A DNA stretch of 42,693 nt, taken from contig WTHB01000079.1 in assembly GCA_011523305.1 (NCBI GenBank), forward strand, positions 1 to 42,693, in the 5' to 3' direction. The position numbers and the translations under genes are program-made. Of the stretch, positions 1-8,243 are shown one piece after another (within the stretch, counting starts at the first letter, position 1; every line of letters begins with the position of its first letter). The notes beneath the pieces are model-generated. The model searched no databases and was not told the DNA's origin. It worked only from the letters and a program-made list of their open reading frames with translations. The stretch is from Planctomycetaceae bacterium. Its GTDB lineage: Bacteria > Planctomycetota > Planctomycetia > Pirellulales > UBA1268.

Positions 1-89
1 CTTTGGAACCGCAAATGTAGTTGTCTGCCGTCAGAACGGACAAGTCCTGCTGCCCAGCCCCCCGGCGGATCGACCTCCCGTGGACGTCG

Positions 90-1196
90 TCACTGCAGGC
101 GGGCGAGGAACTCGGCCCGAACCTCCGCGAAGCGGCCCGCCAGAACAGCGTCTCGCAACTGCCGAACCAACCGCTGATAGAAGGTGAGATTGTGCATCGA
201 CGCCAGCACCGGCCCCAGCATCTCGCCGGCCAGGAACAGATGCCGGAGATAGCCACGGCTATGGCCGCAGGCTGGACACGGACAGTCCTCCTCAACTGGC
301 CGCTCGTCATCGGCATACTGGGCATTTCGCAGCCGCAGCGGCCCGGAAAAGGTGTACAGCAGGGCGTTGCGTCCGCACCGGGTCGGCAGGACGCAGTCGA
401 ACATGTCAATTCCGACGGCAATCGCATTGACAATATCCTGGGGCTTGCCGACCCCCATGAGATACCGGGGCTTTTCGGCAGGAAGGTGCGGCATGGTCGC
501 AGCCAGGGCAGCCGCCATCGCCTCAGGCCCTTCCCCAACCGACAACCCACCGACGGCATACCCTTCGAAGGGGAGCGATGTCAGGTGACGGGCGCTGGCC
601 GCGCGCAGATCGGCCTCAAGCCCACCTTGCACAATGCCAAACATCGCTTGGTCGGGCCGCCGCCGGGCAGCCAGACACCGCTCGGCCCAGGCGAGGGAAC
701 GCTCCATCGCCTCCGCCACCAGACTCCGTGAAGCTGGCAGCCCCACGACATGGTCGAGTTGCATGGCCACGTCAGCCCCCAACTGCTCCTGAATCGCCAC
801 CGCCACCTCAGGGGTCAGGTCGATTGCAGCGCCGTCAAGATGCGAGCGGAAGGCCGCCCCCCGATCGGTGACCTGAACCTGCTGGGCAAGGCTGAAGACC
901 TGATAGCCGCCGCTGTCGGTCAGCGTGGGGCCAGACCAGCCCATGAAGCGGGCCAGGCCACCCGCTCGATTGACGCGATCCTCGCCTGGCCGCAGGTGCA
1001 GATGATAGGTATTGGCCAGCAGCATGCCGGCACCGGTCTCGGCCACCCGCCCGATATCGACGCCTTTGACTGAGGCCAGTGTCGCCACCGGCATGAACAG
1101 CGGCGTCTCGACCACCCCATGCGGCGTGACAAGCCGACCCGCCCGCGGTCCGGACGGGTCGCTCGCCACGACGTGAAAGCCGAACTGGTCGCTCAA
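90..1196 (-). CDS. tgt: tRNA-guanine transglycosylase (queuine tRNA-ribosyltransferase)
   Basis: Exchanges guanine at the wobble position (34) of GUN-anticodon tRNAs for the queuosine precursor preQ1, in the cytoplasm. The 368 residues match the family's usual length. The TDSGG motif carries the acid/base aspartate (Asp94). The MFDCVLPTR motif carries the nucleophile (Asp267). The zinc site is Cys305, Cys307, Cys310 and His335. The start is TTG at 1196, overlapping the hppA stop (TTGA). It is chosen because the conserved N-terminal strand before ARAG-like residues 18-20 needs these codons and no ATG is available. The overlap suggests translation coupled to hppA. In many bacteria yajC-secD follows tgt, but the window ends 89 bases downstream and those bases show no start codon on this strand. 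Confidence 0.95.
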   Translation of the reverse strand: MSDQFGFHVVASDPSGPRAGRLVTPHGVVETPLFMPVATLASVKGVDIGRVAETGAGMLLANTYHLHLRPGEDRVNRAGGLARFMGWSGPTLTDSGGYQVFSLAQQVQVTDRGAAFRSHLDGAAIDLTPEVAVAIQEQLGADVAMQLDHVVGLPASRSLVAEAMERSLAWAERCLAARRRPDQAMFGIVQGGLEADLRAASARHLTSLPFEGYAVGGLSVGEGPEAMAAALAATMPHLPAEKPRYLMGVGKPQDIVNAIAVGIDMFDCVLPTRCGRNALLYTFSGPLRLRNAQYADDERPVEEDCPCPACGHSRGYLRHLFLAGEMLGPVLASMHNLTFYQRLVRQLRDAVLAGRFAEVRAEFLARLQ

Positions 1197-3718
1197 AAGA
1201 TGCCGAGTGCCTCCAGGCTGTACCGGACCACCAGGCCCGCAGCCACGACACTCACCATGCTCATCAACTTCACGAGGATGTTGAGGCTCGGACCACTGGT
1301 GTCCTTGAATGGGTCACCAACGGTGTCGCCGACAATTGCCGCCTTGTGGGCGTCCGTCCCCTTGCCACCATGCACACCACTCTCAATGTGCTTCTTGGCG
1401 TTGTCCCAGGCACCGCCGGCATTGGCCATGAAGACCGCCACGCAAAATCCACTGGTCAGGCCGCCAACCAGGAGGCCCATCACACCACCGACGCCGAGCA
1501 ACAACCCGGCAACAACCGGAGTGAGCAGGGCGAGCAGCGACGGCAGCACCATCTCTTTCTGAGCCGCTTTGGTGCTAATTGCAACCGGGGCGGCGTAGTC
1601 AGGCTTTTCGGTGCCTTCCATGATGCCTGGCTTTTCTCGGAACTGCCTGCGGACTTCCTCGACCATGCCCTTTGCTGCCCGGCCCACTGCCTTCATAGTC
1701 AGGGCACAGAAGACAAAGGTACTCATCGCTCCAAGAAACATCCCGACAAGCACCTTGGGGTTCATCAGCGTGACATCGTAGAACCGCATGAAGTCGGCCA
1801 TCCGGGCTGCTTTGATCTCAACCAGATCGTGCGCCGTCTCCAACTGCTTGGTGTCGGGCATCTTGCTGATCACTGAGCCGCTCGGCAGTTGCTTATAGTC
1901 GGGCACTGCCTTGAGCAATTCACGTTTGTCGACCAACAGCCAGGTTTGATTGTCGGCCGGCGTGGCTCCCGCCTTGACGAGCACGCCGTCGGAAACCTTC
2001 ACCCAACTTCCTGGCTGGGCGGCTCCGCTTTCGGTCACGACAACGGCCGATTCGCCCCATCGCTCAAAACCAATCCGAACTTCCTCGACATACGCGGCCA
2101 GAAGGGCTAAGGCCGTCAAGGCTGCGGAGCCAATGGCAAACCCCTTGCCGGTGGCGGCTGTGGTGTTCCCCAAGGCATCGAGGGCATCGGTTCGCTCTCG
2201 GACGATCTCAGGCATGCCAGCCATCTGGGCGTTTCCACCGGCATTGTCCGCAATCGGACCGTAGGCATCGGTCGCCAAGGTGATGCCAAGCGTCGAAAGC
2301 ATGCCAACTGCCGCGATGCCCACGCCGTAGAGCCCCAGCGCGAATGCATTGGGGTCTGAGAACGCAAAACCATTGGCAAATCCGAAGGCCAGCAGCGTTG
2401 CCGCACCAGTGATCACCACTGGAGCCCAGACCGACAGCATGCCCTCTGCAACGCCGCCAATAATGATCGTTGCCGGCCCGGTGAGGGCCTGATCGGCCAG
2501 TTCCTTGGTCGGGGCGAACTCGTTGCTCGTCGAGTACTCGGTCCACTTGCCAATCAGCCAGCCGGCAACCAGGCCAACGATCACACTCACGGCAACACCG
2601 ATGTACGACGACCCAAGGAGCAAGAAGGTGAGGATGACGGCAGCACCGACAATTGCGATGGTCGAGAGATTGATCCCCCGGGCCAGAGCCGCCAGCAACG
2701 AACGCTGCGAGGCATCCTCCTGCGTCTTCACCTGCCAGATACCCCAGACCGACAGGCCGATACCGACCGCGGCAATCATCATCGGGAGGAACAGGGCTCG
2801 TAACTGCATGAAGTAATCCGCTTCCGTCGGACCGGCAAAGGCGGCGACGCCAAGCGCGGCGGTGGCAAGAATGCTGCCGCAGTAACTCTCGTAGAGGTCG
2901 GCCCCCATGCCAGCCACGTCACCAACATTATCACCGACGTTGTCGGCGATGGTGGCTGGATTGCGGGCATCATCCTCAGGAATGTTCTGCTCCACTTTGC
3001 CGACAAGGTCAGCCCCAACGTCAGCAGCCTTGGTGAAGATGCCGCCACCCACCCGGGCAAAGAGAGCTTGCGAACTGGCGCCCATGCCGAAGCAGAGCAT
3101 GGTCACAGTGATTTCTTCCAGCGACAGCGGCGTCGAGAACCACGGCACAACCCAGTAAAGCACGAAGAACCAAATAACAATGTCAAGCAACCCGAGCCCC
3201 ACCACAGTCAAGCCCATGACTGCCCCGGAACGAAAGGCAACCTGCAAGCCATCGTTGAGGCTCTTTTCCGCACCGGCAGCCGTCCGATTGCTCGCCAACG
3301 TTGCTGTCTTCATCCCAAACCAACCGGCCAACCCCGAGAAGAGGCCGCCAGAGAGAAACGCAAAGGGCACCCAGGCACTCTGCACGTTCAGGCCAAACGC
3401 CATGAACAGCAGCAGCAGGAAGATCACGGCAAAAAACCCGGCAACAACTTTGTATTGCTGACGCAGATAGGCATCAGCACCAGTTCGCACATAGCCCGCA
3501 ATCTCGATGTTCTGTTCCGTCCCGCCTGACTGGGCTTCCATCCACTGATAGAACTGCCAGGCCTGCCAGAGGGCATATCCGGAACCGGCGAGGCCAATGA
3601 TCCAGAACAGACCGTAGAGGCTGAACAGGCCAGCCGACGGAGTAGCTGCACCCGCCGAAGCAGAAGCAATTGAAGGGGTCAATAAGGTCGCGACCGCGAC
3701 AGAGAGAACAGACGGCAT
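1193..3718 (-). CDS. hppA: Membrane-bound ion-translocating inorganic pyrophosphatase, K+-dependent type
   Basis: Hydrolyses pyrophosphate and pumps H+ or Na+ across the membrane. The protein has 841 residues and many hydrophobic helices. Diagnostic motifs are DVGADLVGKVE (about 233-243), the Asp-rich DNVGDNVGDVAG (259-270) and GDTVGDPFKDTSGP (797-810). In GNTTAATGKG (517-526) residue 521 is Ala, not Lys; within this family that marks the K+-dependent subfamily. The ion pumped cannot be decided by eye. Start options are TTG 3772, GTG 3724 and ATG 3718. I chose ATG because it begins an export-like hydrophobic stretch, although no strong ribosome site precedes it. An insertion of about 95 residues (550-645) separates two conserved blocks that are usually close together. 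A sigma70-like promoter lies about 80 bases upstream. Confidence 0.96.
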   Translation of the reverse strand: MPSVLSVAVATLLTPSIASASAGAATPSAGLFSLYGLFWIIGLAGSGYALWQAWQFYQWMEAQSGGTEQNIEIAGYVRTGADAYLRQQYKVVAGFFAVIFLLLLFMAFGLNVQSAWVPFAFLSGGLFSGLAGWFGMKTATLASNRTAAGAEKSLNDGLQVAFRSGAVMGLTVVGLGLLDIVIWFFVLYWVVPWFSTPLSLEEITVTMLCFGMGASSQALFARVGGGIFTKAADVGADLVGKVEQNIPEDDARNPATIADNVGDNVGDVAGMGADLYESYCGSILATAALGVAAFAGPTEADYFMQLRALFLPMMIAAVGIGLSVWGIWQVKTQEDASQRSLLAALARGINLSTIAIVGAAVILTFLLLGSSYIGVAVSVIVGLVAGWLIGKWTEYSTSNEFAPTKELADQALTGPATIIIGGVAEGMLSVWAPVVITGAATLLAFGFANGFAFSDPNAFALGLYGVGIAAVGMLSTLGITLATDAYGPIADNAGGNAQMAGMPEIVRERTDALDALGNTTAATGKGFAIGSAALTALALLAAYVEEVRIGFERWGESAVVVTESGAAQPGSWVKVSDGVLVKAGATPADNQTWLLVDKRELLKAVPDYKQLPSGSVISKMPDTKQLETAHDLVEIKAARMADFMRFYDVTLMNPKVLVGMFLGAMSTFVFCALTMKAVGRAAKGMVEEVRRQFREKPGIMEGTEKPDYAAPVAISTKAAQKEMVLPSLLALLTPVVAGLLLGVGGVMGLLVGGLTSGFCVAVFMANAGGAWDNAKKHIESGVHGGKGTDAHKAAIVGDTVGDPFKDTSGPSLNILVKLMSMVSVVAAGLVVRYSLEALGIF

Positions 3719-3803
3719 ATTCACGAGTGAGACGACTCCGGGGAAAGAAGAGACGCGGACGACTGGCGGCAACCAGGTGCTGCCCCCGACAAAAGACGAC
3801 AGG

Positions 3804-3833
3804 ACTTTAACTCTGCCAAAAAAAAAGTGTCAA
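3804..3833 (-). promoter_or_regulatory. Putative sigma70-type promoter for hppA
   Basis: On the minus strand, TTGACA (3828-3833, full consensus) is followed after an 18-base spacer by TAAAGT (3804-3809, 4 of 6 consensus). Transcription would start near 3797, giving a leader of about 80 bases before the hppA ATG at 3718. The spacer contains a run of nine T. Inferred from sequence alone. Confidence 0.6.
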
Positions 3834-3837
3834 ACAA

Positions 3838-3892
3838 CCGCCTCCCATTTTTTACAACATTACCGCACCGATCCTGAGCAGATTGGAGGCGG
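3838..3892. repeat. 8-bp inverted repeat with a 39-base loop between ugd and hppA
   Basis: CCGCCTCC (3838-3845) and GGAGGCGG (3885-3892) are perfect reverse complements. They lie just past the ugd stop and immediately upstream of the hppA -35 box. The structure could act as a 3' hairpin for ugd transcripts or as a binding site controlling hppA. There is no T-tract of the classical terminator kind. Confidence 0.4.
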
Positions 3893-3920
3893 AACAAAAC
3901 ACCCAACTTGATGGCTGAAA

Positions 3921-5258
3921 TCACGCAGGCGACGATTCCTCGGCACGACCATCGACCGGCAACTTGCCGATGCAGCGATAAACAAAGCCGCGATCCCTCA
4001 ACTCGTCGGGGTCATAGAGATTGCGGCCGTCGATAATCACCGGGGCTTTCATGGTTGCCCGAAGCGCGTCAAAGTCGGGCTGCCGGAAATCGCCCCACTC
4101 CGTCGCGATCACCAGGGCGTCGGCTGCGGCAGCCGCATCCAGCGGCCCCGAGGCATACTCGAGCTGGTCCCCGTATCGCTCTCGGATGTTGTCCATCGCC
4201 TCGGGGTCAAACACCCGCACGGTGGCTTCTTCCGCAAGCAGCCGCTCGATCAGATCGACCGCAGGCGCATCCCGAATATCATCCGTCCGGGGCTTGAAGG
4301 CGAGCCCCCAGATGGCAATCCGTCGACCGCCCAGCTGCCCCTCGAAAAAGCTGCTGAGTTTCTCACCAAGCACCTGCTTCTGGGCCTGGTTGGTTTCATG
4401 AACCGCCGACAGAATCCGAGCCCCACTGCCCTGCTCTCGGGCCATTGCGACAAGTGCCTGGACGTCCTTCGGAAAACAACTTCCGCCGTAGCCCGCGCCC
4501 GGAAACAAAAATGCAAAGCCGATGCGTCGATCATGGCCAATTCCTCGACGAACATCGTCGATATCCGCCTCCATCCGCTCACAAAGGTTGGCCACTTCGT
4601 TGATGAAGCTGATCTTCGTCGCCAGCAAGGCGTTGGCAACATACTTCGTCATCTCCGCACTTTCCGGTGTCATCACCAGAAAGGGATGCTCCGTCCGCAG
4701 AAAAGGCGCATAGAGCGTTTTCAGCTTTTCACCAACAGCGGGCGACCGAACCCCAACCACCACCCGATCGGGCTTCTGGAAGTCTTCGATCGCCGCCCCC
4801 TCTTTTAGAAACTCCGGGTTGCTGGCCACCTGCCACCTGCGGCCCGTTGCCGCCAGCAGGCGTTGCTCAATCCCAGCAGCGGTCCCAACCGGCACCGTGC
4901 TCTTGGTAATGACGATCGCCTCAGGATCAAGATGCGGTGTAATTGACTCCACCACGCTCCAGAGTGCCGACAAATCAGCCGATCCATCATCGCTCGGCGG
5001 GGTCCCGACCGCCAGAAAGACAATCTCGGCCGACGCAATCGCCTCAGCAGTGTCACTGGTGAACCGCAGCCGGCCAACCTTAGCGTTGCGATGCACCAAT
5101 TCTTCGAGGCCGGGCTCATAAATCGGCACCTCACCCCGATTGAGTCGGGCAACTTTTTCGACATTGATGTCGAGACAGGTGACGGTGTTTCCGCTATTCG
5201 CTAGGCAGGTCCCAGTGACCAGGCCAACATACCCGGTTCCAACCACCGCAATTCGCAC
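3921..5258 (-). CDS. ugd: UDP-glucose 6-dehydrogenase (nucleotide-sugar dehydrogenase)
   Basis: Oxidises UDP-glucose to UDP-glucuronate with two NAD+, feeding surface polysaccharide synthesis. The 445 residues are a standard family length. The Rossmann GTGYVG motif is at 7-12, NPEFLKEG at 147-154, and the catalytic Cys261 sits in GYGGSCFPKD. Lys205 in the MTKYVAN block fits the conserved active-site lysine. The start is GTG at 5258, preceded after 7 bases by a strong ribosome site (AGGAAGGA, 5266-5273). An ATG just upstream is out of frame. The gene begins 41 bases after the gyrA stop, so it is probably co-transcribed with gyrA. UDP-mannose/GlcNAc dehydrogenases are related, but the overall pattern fits the UDP-glucose enzyme. 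Confidence 0.93.
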   Translation of the reverse strand: MRIAVVGTGYVGLVTGTCLANSGNTVTCLDINVEKVARLNRGEVPIYEPGLEELVHRNAKVGRLRFTSDTAEAIASAEIVFLAVGTPPSDDGSADLSALWSVVESITPHLDPEAIVITKSTVPVGTAAGIEQRLLAATGRRWQVASNPEFLKEGAAIEDFQKPDRVVVGVRSPAVGEKLKTLYAPFLRTEHPFLVMTPESAEMTKYVANALLATKISFINEVANLCERMEADIDDVRRGIGHDRRIGFAFLFPGAGYGGSCFPKDVQALVAMAREQGSGARILSAVHETNQAQKQVLGEKLSSFFEGQLGGRRIAIWGLAFKPRTDDIRDAPAVDLIERLLAEEATVRVFDPEAMDNIRERYGDQLEYASGPLDAAAAADALVIATEWGDFRQPDFDALRATMKAPVIIDGRNLYDPDELRDRGFVYRCIGKLPVDGRAEESSPA

Positions 5259-5299
5259 AGCATGGTCCTTCCTGCATTACGCTATCGGGCCGCGTGAAC

Positions 5300-8053
5300 T
5301 CACTCACTCTCGGCAACAGCGTCGGCCTCTTCCTGCTCACCCGGGGGCACCGGCACAACCGCAGCCAAGACGTCAGCTTCATCGAGCCGCATGATCCGAA
5401 CCCCCTGGGTGTTGCGGCCAATAGCCTTGATTTCACCCACGTTCACCCGCTGGAGTTTGCCACGGGCAGTCATCATCAGCACCTGGTCGGCATCCCGCAC
5501 GGCCACCACTGATACGACTTGGCCGTTCCGGGCAGTCGTCTTAATGTCCCGAATACCCTTTCCACCACGCTTCTGGGTCCGATACCGCATGCCGCTGGAG
5601 TCGCCCTCAGCATCCTCCCCTGAAGCCGGCCTCTGACCATCTCCTTCATCGGACTCCGCCCCCGCCGTCCCAACACCGAATGGTGTGCGCTTGCCGTACC
5701 CCTTTTCGCAGACCGTCAGCAGAGTTGCCTCGGGGTCAGCCACCACTATGCCAACCAACTGGTCATTCTTCCGGAGCTTGATTCCCCGCACCCCGCTGGT
5801 ATCCCGTCCCATCGGCCGGGCATCAGACTCTGGAAACCGAATGGCCATGCCGGAAGACGTCGCCAACAGCAACTCATCGCCGGGCCGAGTCACCACCGCC
5901 CCAATGAGTTCGTCGCCCTCCCGCAACTTGACAGCAATCAACCCCTTGGTGCGACGGCGGCGATACTGCTCGAGCGGCGTCTTTTTCACCATGCCACTGC
6001 GGGTGGCCAGCAGCAGGCATTGGTCGGGGTCTTCAAAGCCCGACACCGCCCGACACTCGGCGACCTGTTCACCCTTCTCAAACTCGAGCAAATTAACCAA
6101 CGCCCGCCCCTTGGCATCCCGCGCGAGTTCGGGAAGTTCAAAGACCCGCATCGAAAAGACCTTGCCATGGGTCGTGAAGACCAGCAGCCAGTCATGCGTG
6201 CTGGCCACAAAGAAGTGCTCGACCGGATCTGATTCATCGACCCGGGCGCCGGTCAACCCCTTGCCGCCACGGCGCTGCGCCCGATAGGTATCGGCCGCCG
6301 TCCGCTTCACGTAGCCCGAGCGGGTGATCGTGACCACCATGGTCGCTTCGGTAATGAGTTCGGCCATGTCGCGAATGTCCGCGACCTCCCCACTGATCTC
6401 CGTGCGTCGCGGGTTGGCAAACTTGTTGTCCAGGGCGAGCAGGTCTTCACGGATGAGTTCGCGGATGTTTGCCTCGCTCGAGAGGATCCGCCGGAACTCA
6501 CCGATTTTGCTGAGCAGGTCACGATGCTCTCCACCAAGTTTTTCCTGCTCAAGGTTGACCAACTGCCCAAGCGTCAATCGCAGGATGGCGTCGGCCTGCA
6601 CGGGCGAGAGCCCATAGACGTCTGCCTGCCCCCGCTCCTCCTGGAGGACAGCAAAGCCTTCGTCGCCAAGGGCCCGTTGCAACAGGGCGGCTGGCGCCTC
6701 AATCTGCATCAGACGCTGCTTGGCCTCGGCCTGCGAGGATGAACTGCGGATGATGCGAATCACTTCATCAATATTCGCCAGGGCGACCAACAGCCCTTCG
6801 AGGGTGTGCTTGCGGTTCCTGGCGCGGGCCAGCAGGTGCTGGGTGCGGCGACGAATGACCGTGGTGCGGTGCCGAAGGAACTCCTCCAGCATGTTTTTGA
6901 ACGACAGCACCCGCGGCTTGCCGTCAACCAACGCCAGGAAGATGAGCGAGAAGCTGCTCTGCAGTGGCGTGTACTGATAGAGTTGATTAAGCACGACGTC
7001 GGGATCAGCATCCCGTTTGAGCTCCAGCACCAGCCGGACTGGCTCTTTCAGATCACTCTCATTGCGGATCGCAGAAATCCCCTTGATCCGATCGTCGCCG
7101 ACCTGGTCCGCAATCTTCTCTTCGATCGCATCACGCGTCTGCTGGTAGGGAATCTCAGTGATGACGATCCGGTTGCGATTCTTGCCGAACTCCTCAACGT
7201 GGGCCCGGGCCCGCAAGGTGATCGTGCTGCGGCCAGTCAGGTAGCCCCGTAGCAAGGATTCACGACCCATCACGATGCCGCCCGTCGGAAAGTCAGGCCC
7301 CGGCACGATCTCAAGCAGTTCTGCCATCGAAACGTCGGGCTCATCAATCAGCTTCACCAAGGCGCGGCAGACCTCGCCAAGATTGTGCGGCGGAATGCTC
7401 GTCGCCATGCCAACGGCGATGCCTCCTGCCCCGTTGACCACGAGATTGGGAAACCGACTCGGCAACACGACCGGCTCGGTGTTCCGCTCGTCGTACGTCG
7501 GCACAAAGTCGACCGTATCGAGATTGAGATCATCGAGCATCTGCGAAGCAATCGGTGAAAGCCTCGCTTCGGTGTACCGCATAGCTGCTGCGGGCAGACC
7601 GGCGATCGAGCCGAAGTTGCCCTGCTTGTCGACCAGCACGTGCCGCATGTTCCACTCTTGGGCCATGCGGACGAGCGTCGGGTAGATGACGCTTTCACCG
7701 TGCGGATGGTAATTGCCGCTGGTGTCACCGGAGATCTTTGCGCACTTCACCCGCGACGATCCCGGCGACAGGTTCAGGTCGTTCATCGCGACGAGAATCC
7801 GTCGCTGAGAGGGCTTCAGGCCGTCGCGGACATCAGGCAACGCCCGACTGACGATCACGCTCATGGCGTAGGTCAGGTAACTCTCTTTGAGTTCCTGCTC
7901 GATCGGCAGATCGATCAGCCGTCCTCCGGCTGCGGTCAGTTCACCACCCTGGCCAGCATCGGTTGGCGCGGCATCTGGGGAGGTGCCGCCGCCATCGTCG
8001 GCAGGAGGGGTAGATTCGGGAGTCTCTTCGGCGGGGGTGTCGTCGTCGGCCAA
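5300..8053 (-). CDS. gyrA: DNA gyrase subunit A
   Basis: ATP-dependent negative supercoiling of DNA together with GyrB. The protein has 917 residues. An acidic, Pro/Asp-rich N-terminal extension covers about 1-45, followed by the winged-helix/tower breakage-reunion domain. Catalytic Tyr160 lies in [10 protein letters not shown]. The C-terminal beta-pinwheel has a canonical GyrA box QRRGGKG (593-599), which marks gyrase rather than topoisomerase IV. A second GyrA-box-like QKRGGKG lies at 827-833. An acidic linker at about 797-823 interrupts the pinwheel. In the quinolone region the residues are HGESVIYP (118-125), with Ser retained at the position equivalent to E. coli 83 and Pro at the position equivalent to 87. 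The start is TTG at 8053 with GGGAG (8062-8066) 8 bases upstream. No in-frame ATG occurs before the conserved core. Confidence 0.96.
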   Translation of the reverse strand: MADDDTPAEETPESTPPADDGGGTSPDAAPTDAGQGGELTAAGGRLIDLPIEQELKESYLTYAMSVIVSRALPDVRDGLKPSQRRILVAMNDLNLSPGSSRVKCAKISGDTSGNYHPHGESVIYPTLVRMAQEWNMRHVLVDKQGNFGSIAGLPAAAMRYTEARLSPIASQMLDDLNLDTVDFVPTYDERNTEPVVLPSRFPNLVVNGAGGIAVGMATSIPPHNLGEVCRALVKLIDEPDVSMAELLEIVPGPDFPTGGIVMGRESLLRGYLTGRSTITLRARAHVEEFGKNRNRIVITEIPYQQTRDAIEEKIADQVGDDRIKGISAIRNESDLKEPVRLVLELKRDADPDVVLNQLYQYTPLQSSFSLIFLALVDGKPRVLSFKNMLEEFLRHRTTVIRRRTQHLLARARNRKHTLEGLLVALANIDEVIRIIRSSSSQAEAKQRLMQIEAPAALLQRALGDEGFAVLQEERGQADVYGLSPVQADAILRLTLGQLVNLEQEKLGGEHRDLLSKIGEFRRILSSEANIRELIREDLLALDNKFANPRRTEISGEVADIRDMAELITEATMVVTITRSGYVKRTAADTYRAQRRGGKGLTGARVDESDPVEHFFVASTHDWLLVFTTHGKVFSMRVFELPELARDAKGRALVNLLEFEKGEQVAECRAVSGFEDPDQCLLLATRSGMVKKTPLEQYRRRRTKGLIAVKLREGDELIGAVVTRPGDELLLATSSGMAIRFPESDARPMGRDTSGVRGIKLRKNDQLVGIVVADPEATLLTVCEKGYGKRTPFGVGTAGAESDEGDGQRPASGEDAEGDSSGMRYRTQKRGGKGIRDIKTTARNGQVVSVVAVRDADQVLMMTARGKLQRVNVGEIKAIGRNTQGVRIMRLDEADVLAAVVPVPPGEQEEADAVAESE

Positions 8054-8104
8054 GGGTTGTTCTCCCGGGAAATCCCCGCCTTCAGCAGCGGTGGACTGGA
8101 GTTG

Positions 8105-8132
8105 AACATACCCGCCCCCGGCAGGCGGTCAA
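8105..8132 (-). promoter_or_regulatory. Putative gyrA promoter
   Basis: On the minus strand, TTGACC (8127-8132, 5 of 6) and TATGTT (8105-8110, 4 of 6) are separated by 16 bases. This would give a leader of about 45 bases before the TTG start of gyrA. The site lies in the only divergent gap in the left part of the window, between gyrA and the plus-strand glycosyltransferase unit. Confidence 0.5.
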
Positions 8133-8172
8133 CCGGCCCTTACTTCGGGAAAAACAGGGGTTCGGGACGACT

Positions 8173-8190
8173 TGACCGGTACTCCGGTCA
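8173..8190. promoter_or_regulatory. Perfect palindrome in the gyrA/glycosyltransferase divergent gap
   Basis: TGACCGG-TACT-CCGGTCA is a perfect 7-bp dyad with a 4-base centre. It could be an operator, or part of a promoter for the plus-strand unit: TTGACC at 8172 overlaps it, with a weak TACGCT 17 bases on. Nothing else in the sequence says which. Confidence 0.35.
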
Positions 8191-8243
8191 GGTCTACGCT
8201 CCCGCCCCATTTCCGCGCTTCTCCACAGGCACCGTTGGTGTCG

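Noticed and set aside
1-89. Possible start of yajC downstream of tgt
   Set aside because: No start codon on the minus strand in these 89 bases; nothing can be supported.
3721-3924. 67-codon frame between hppA and ugd
   Set aside because: Spans the hppA promoter and the inverted repeat; no ribosome site or homology.
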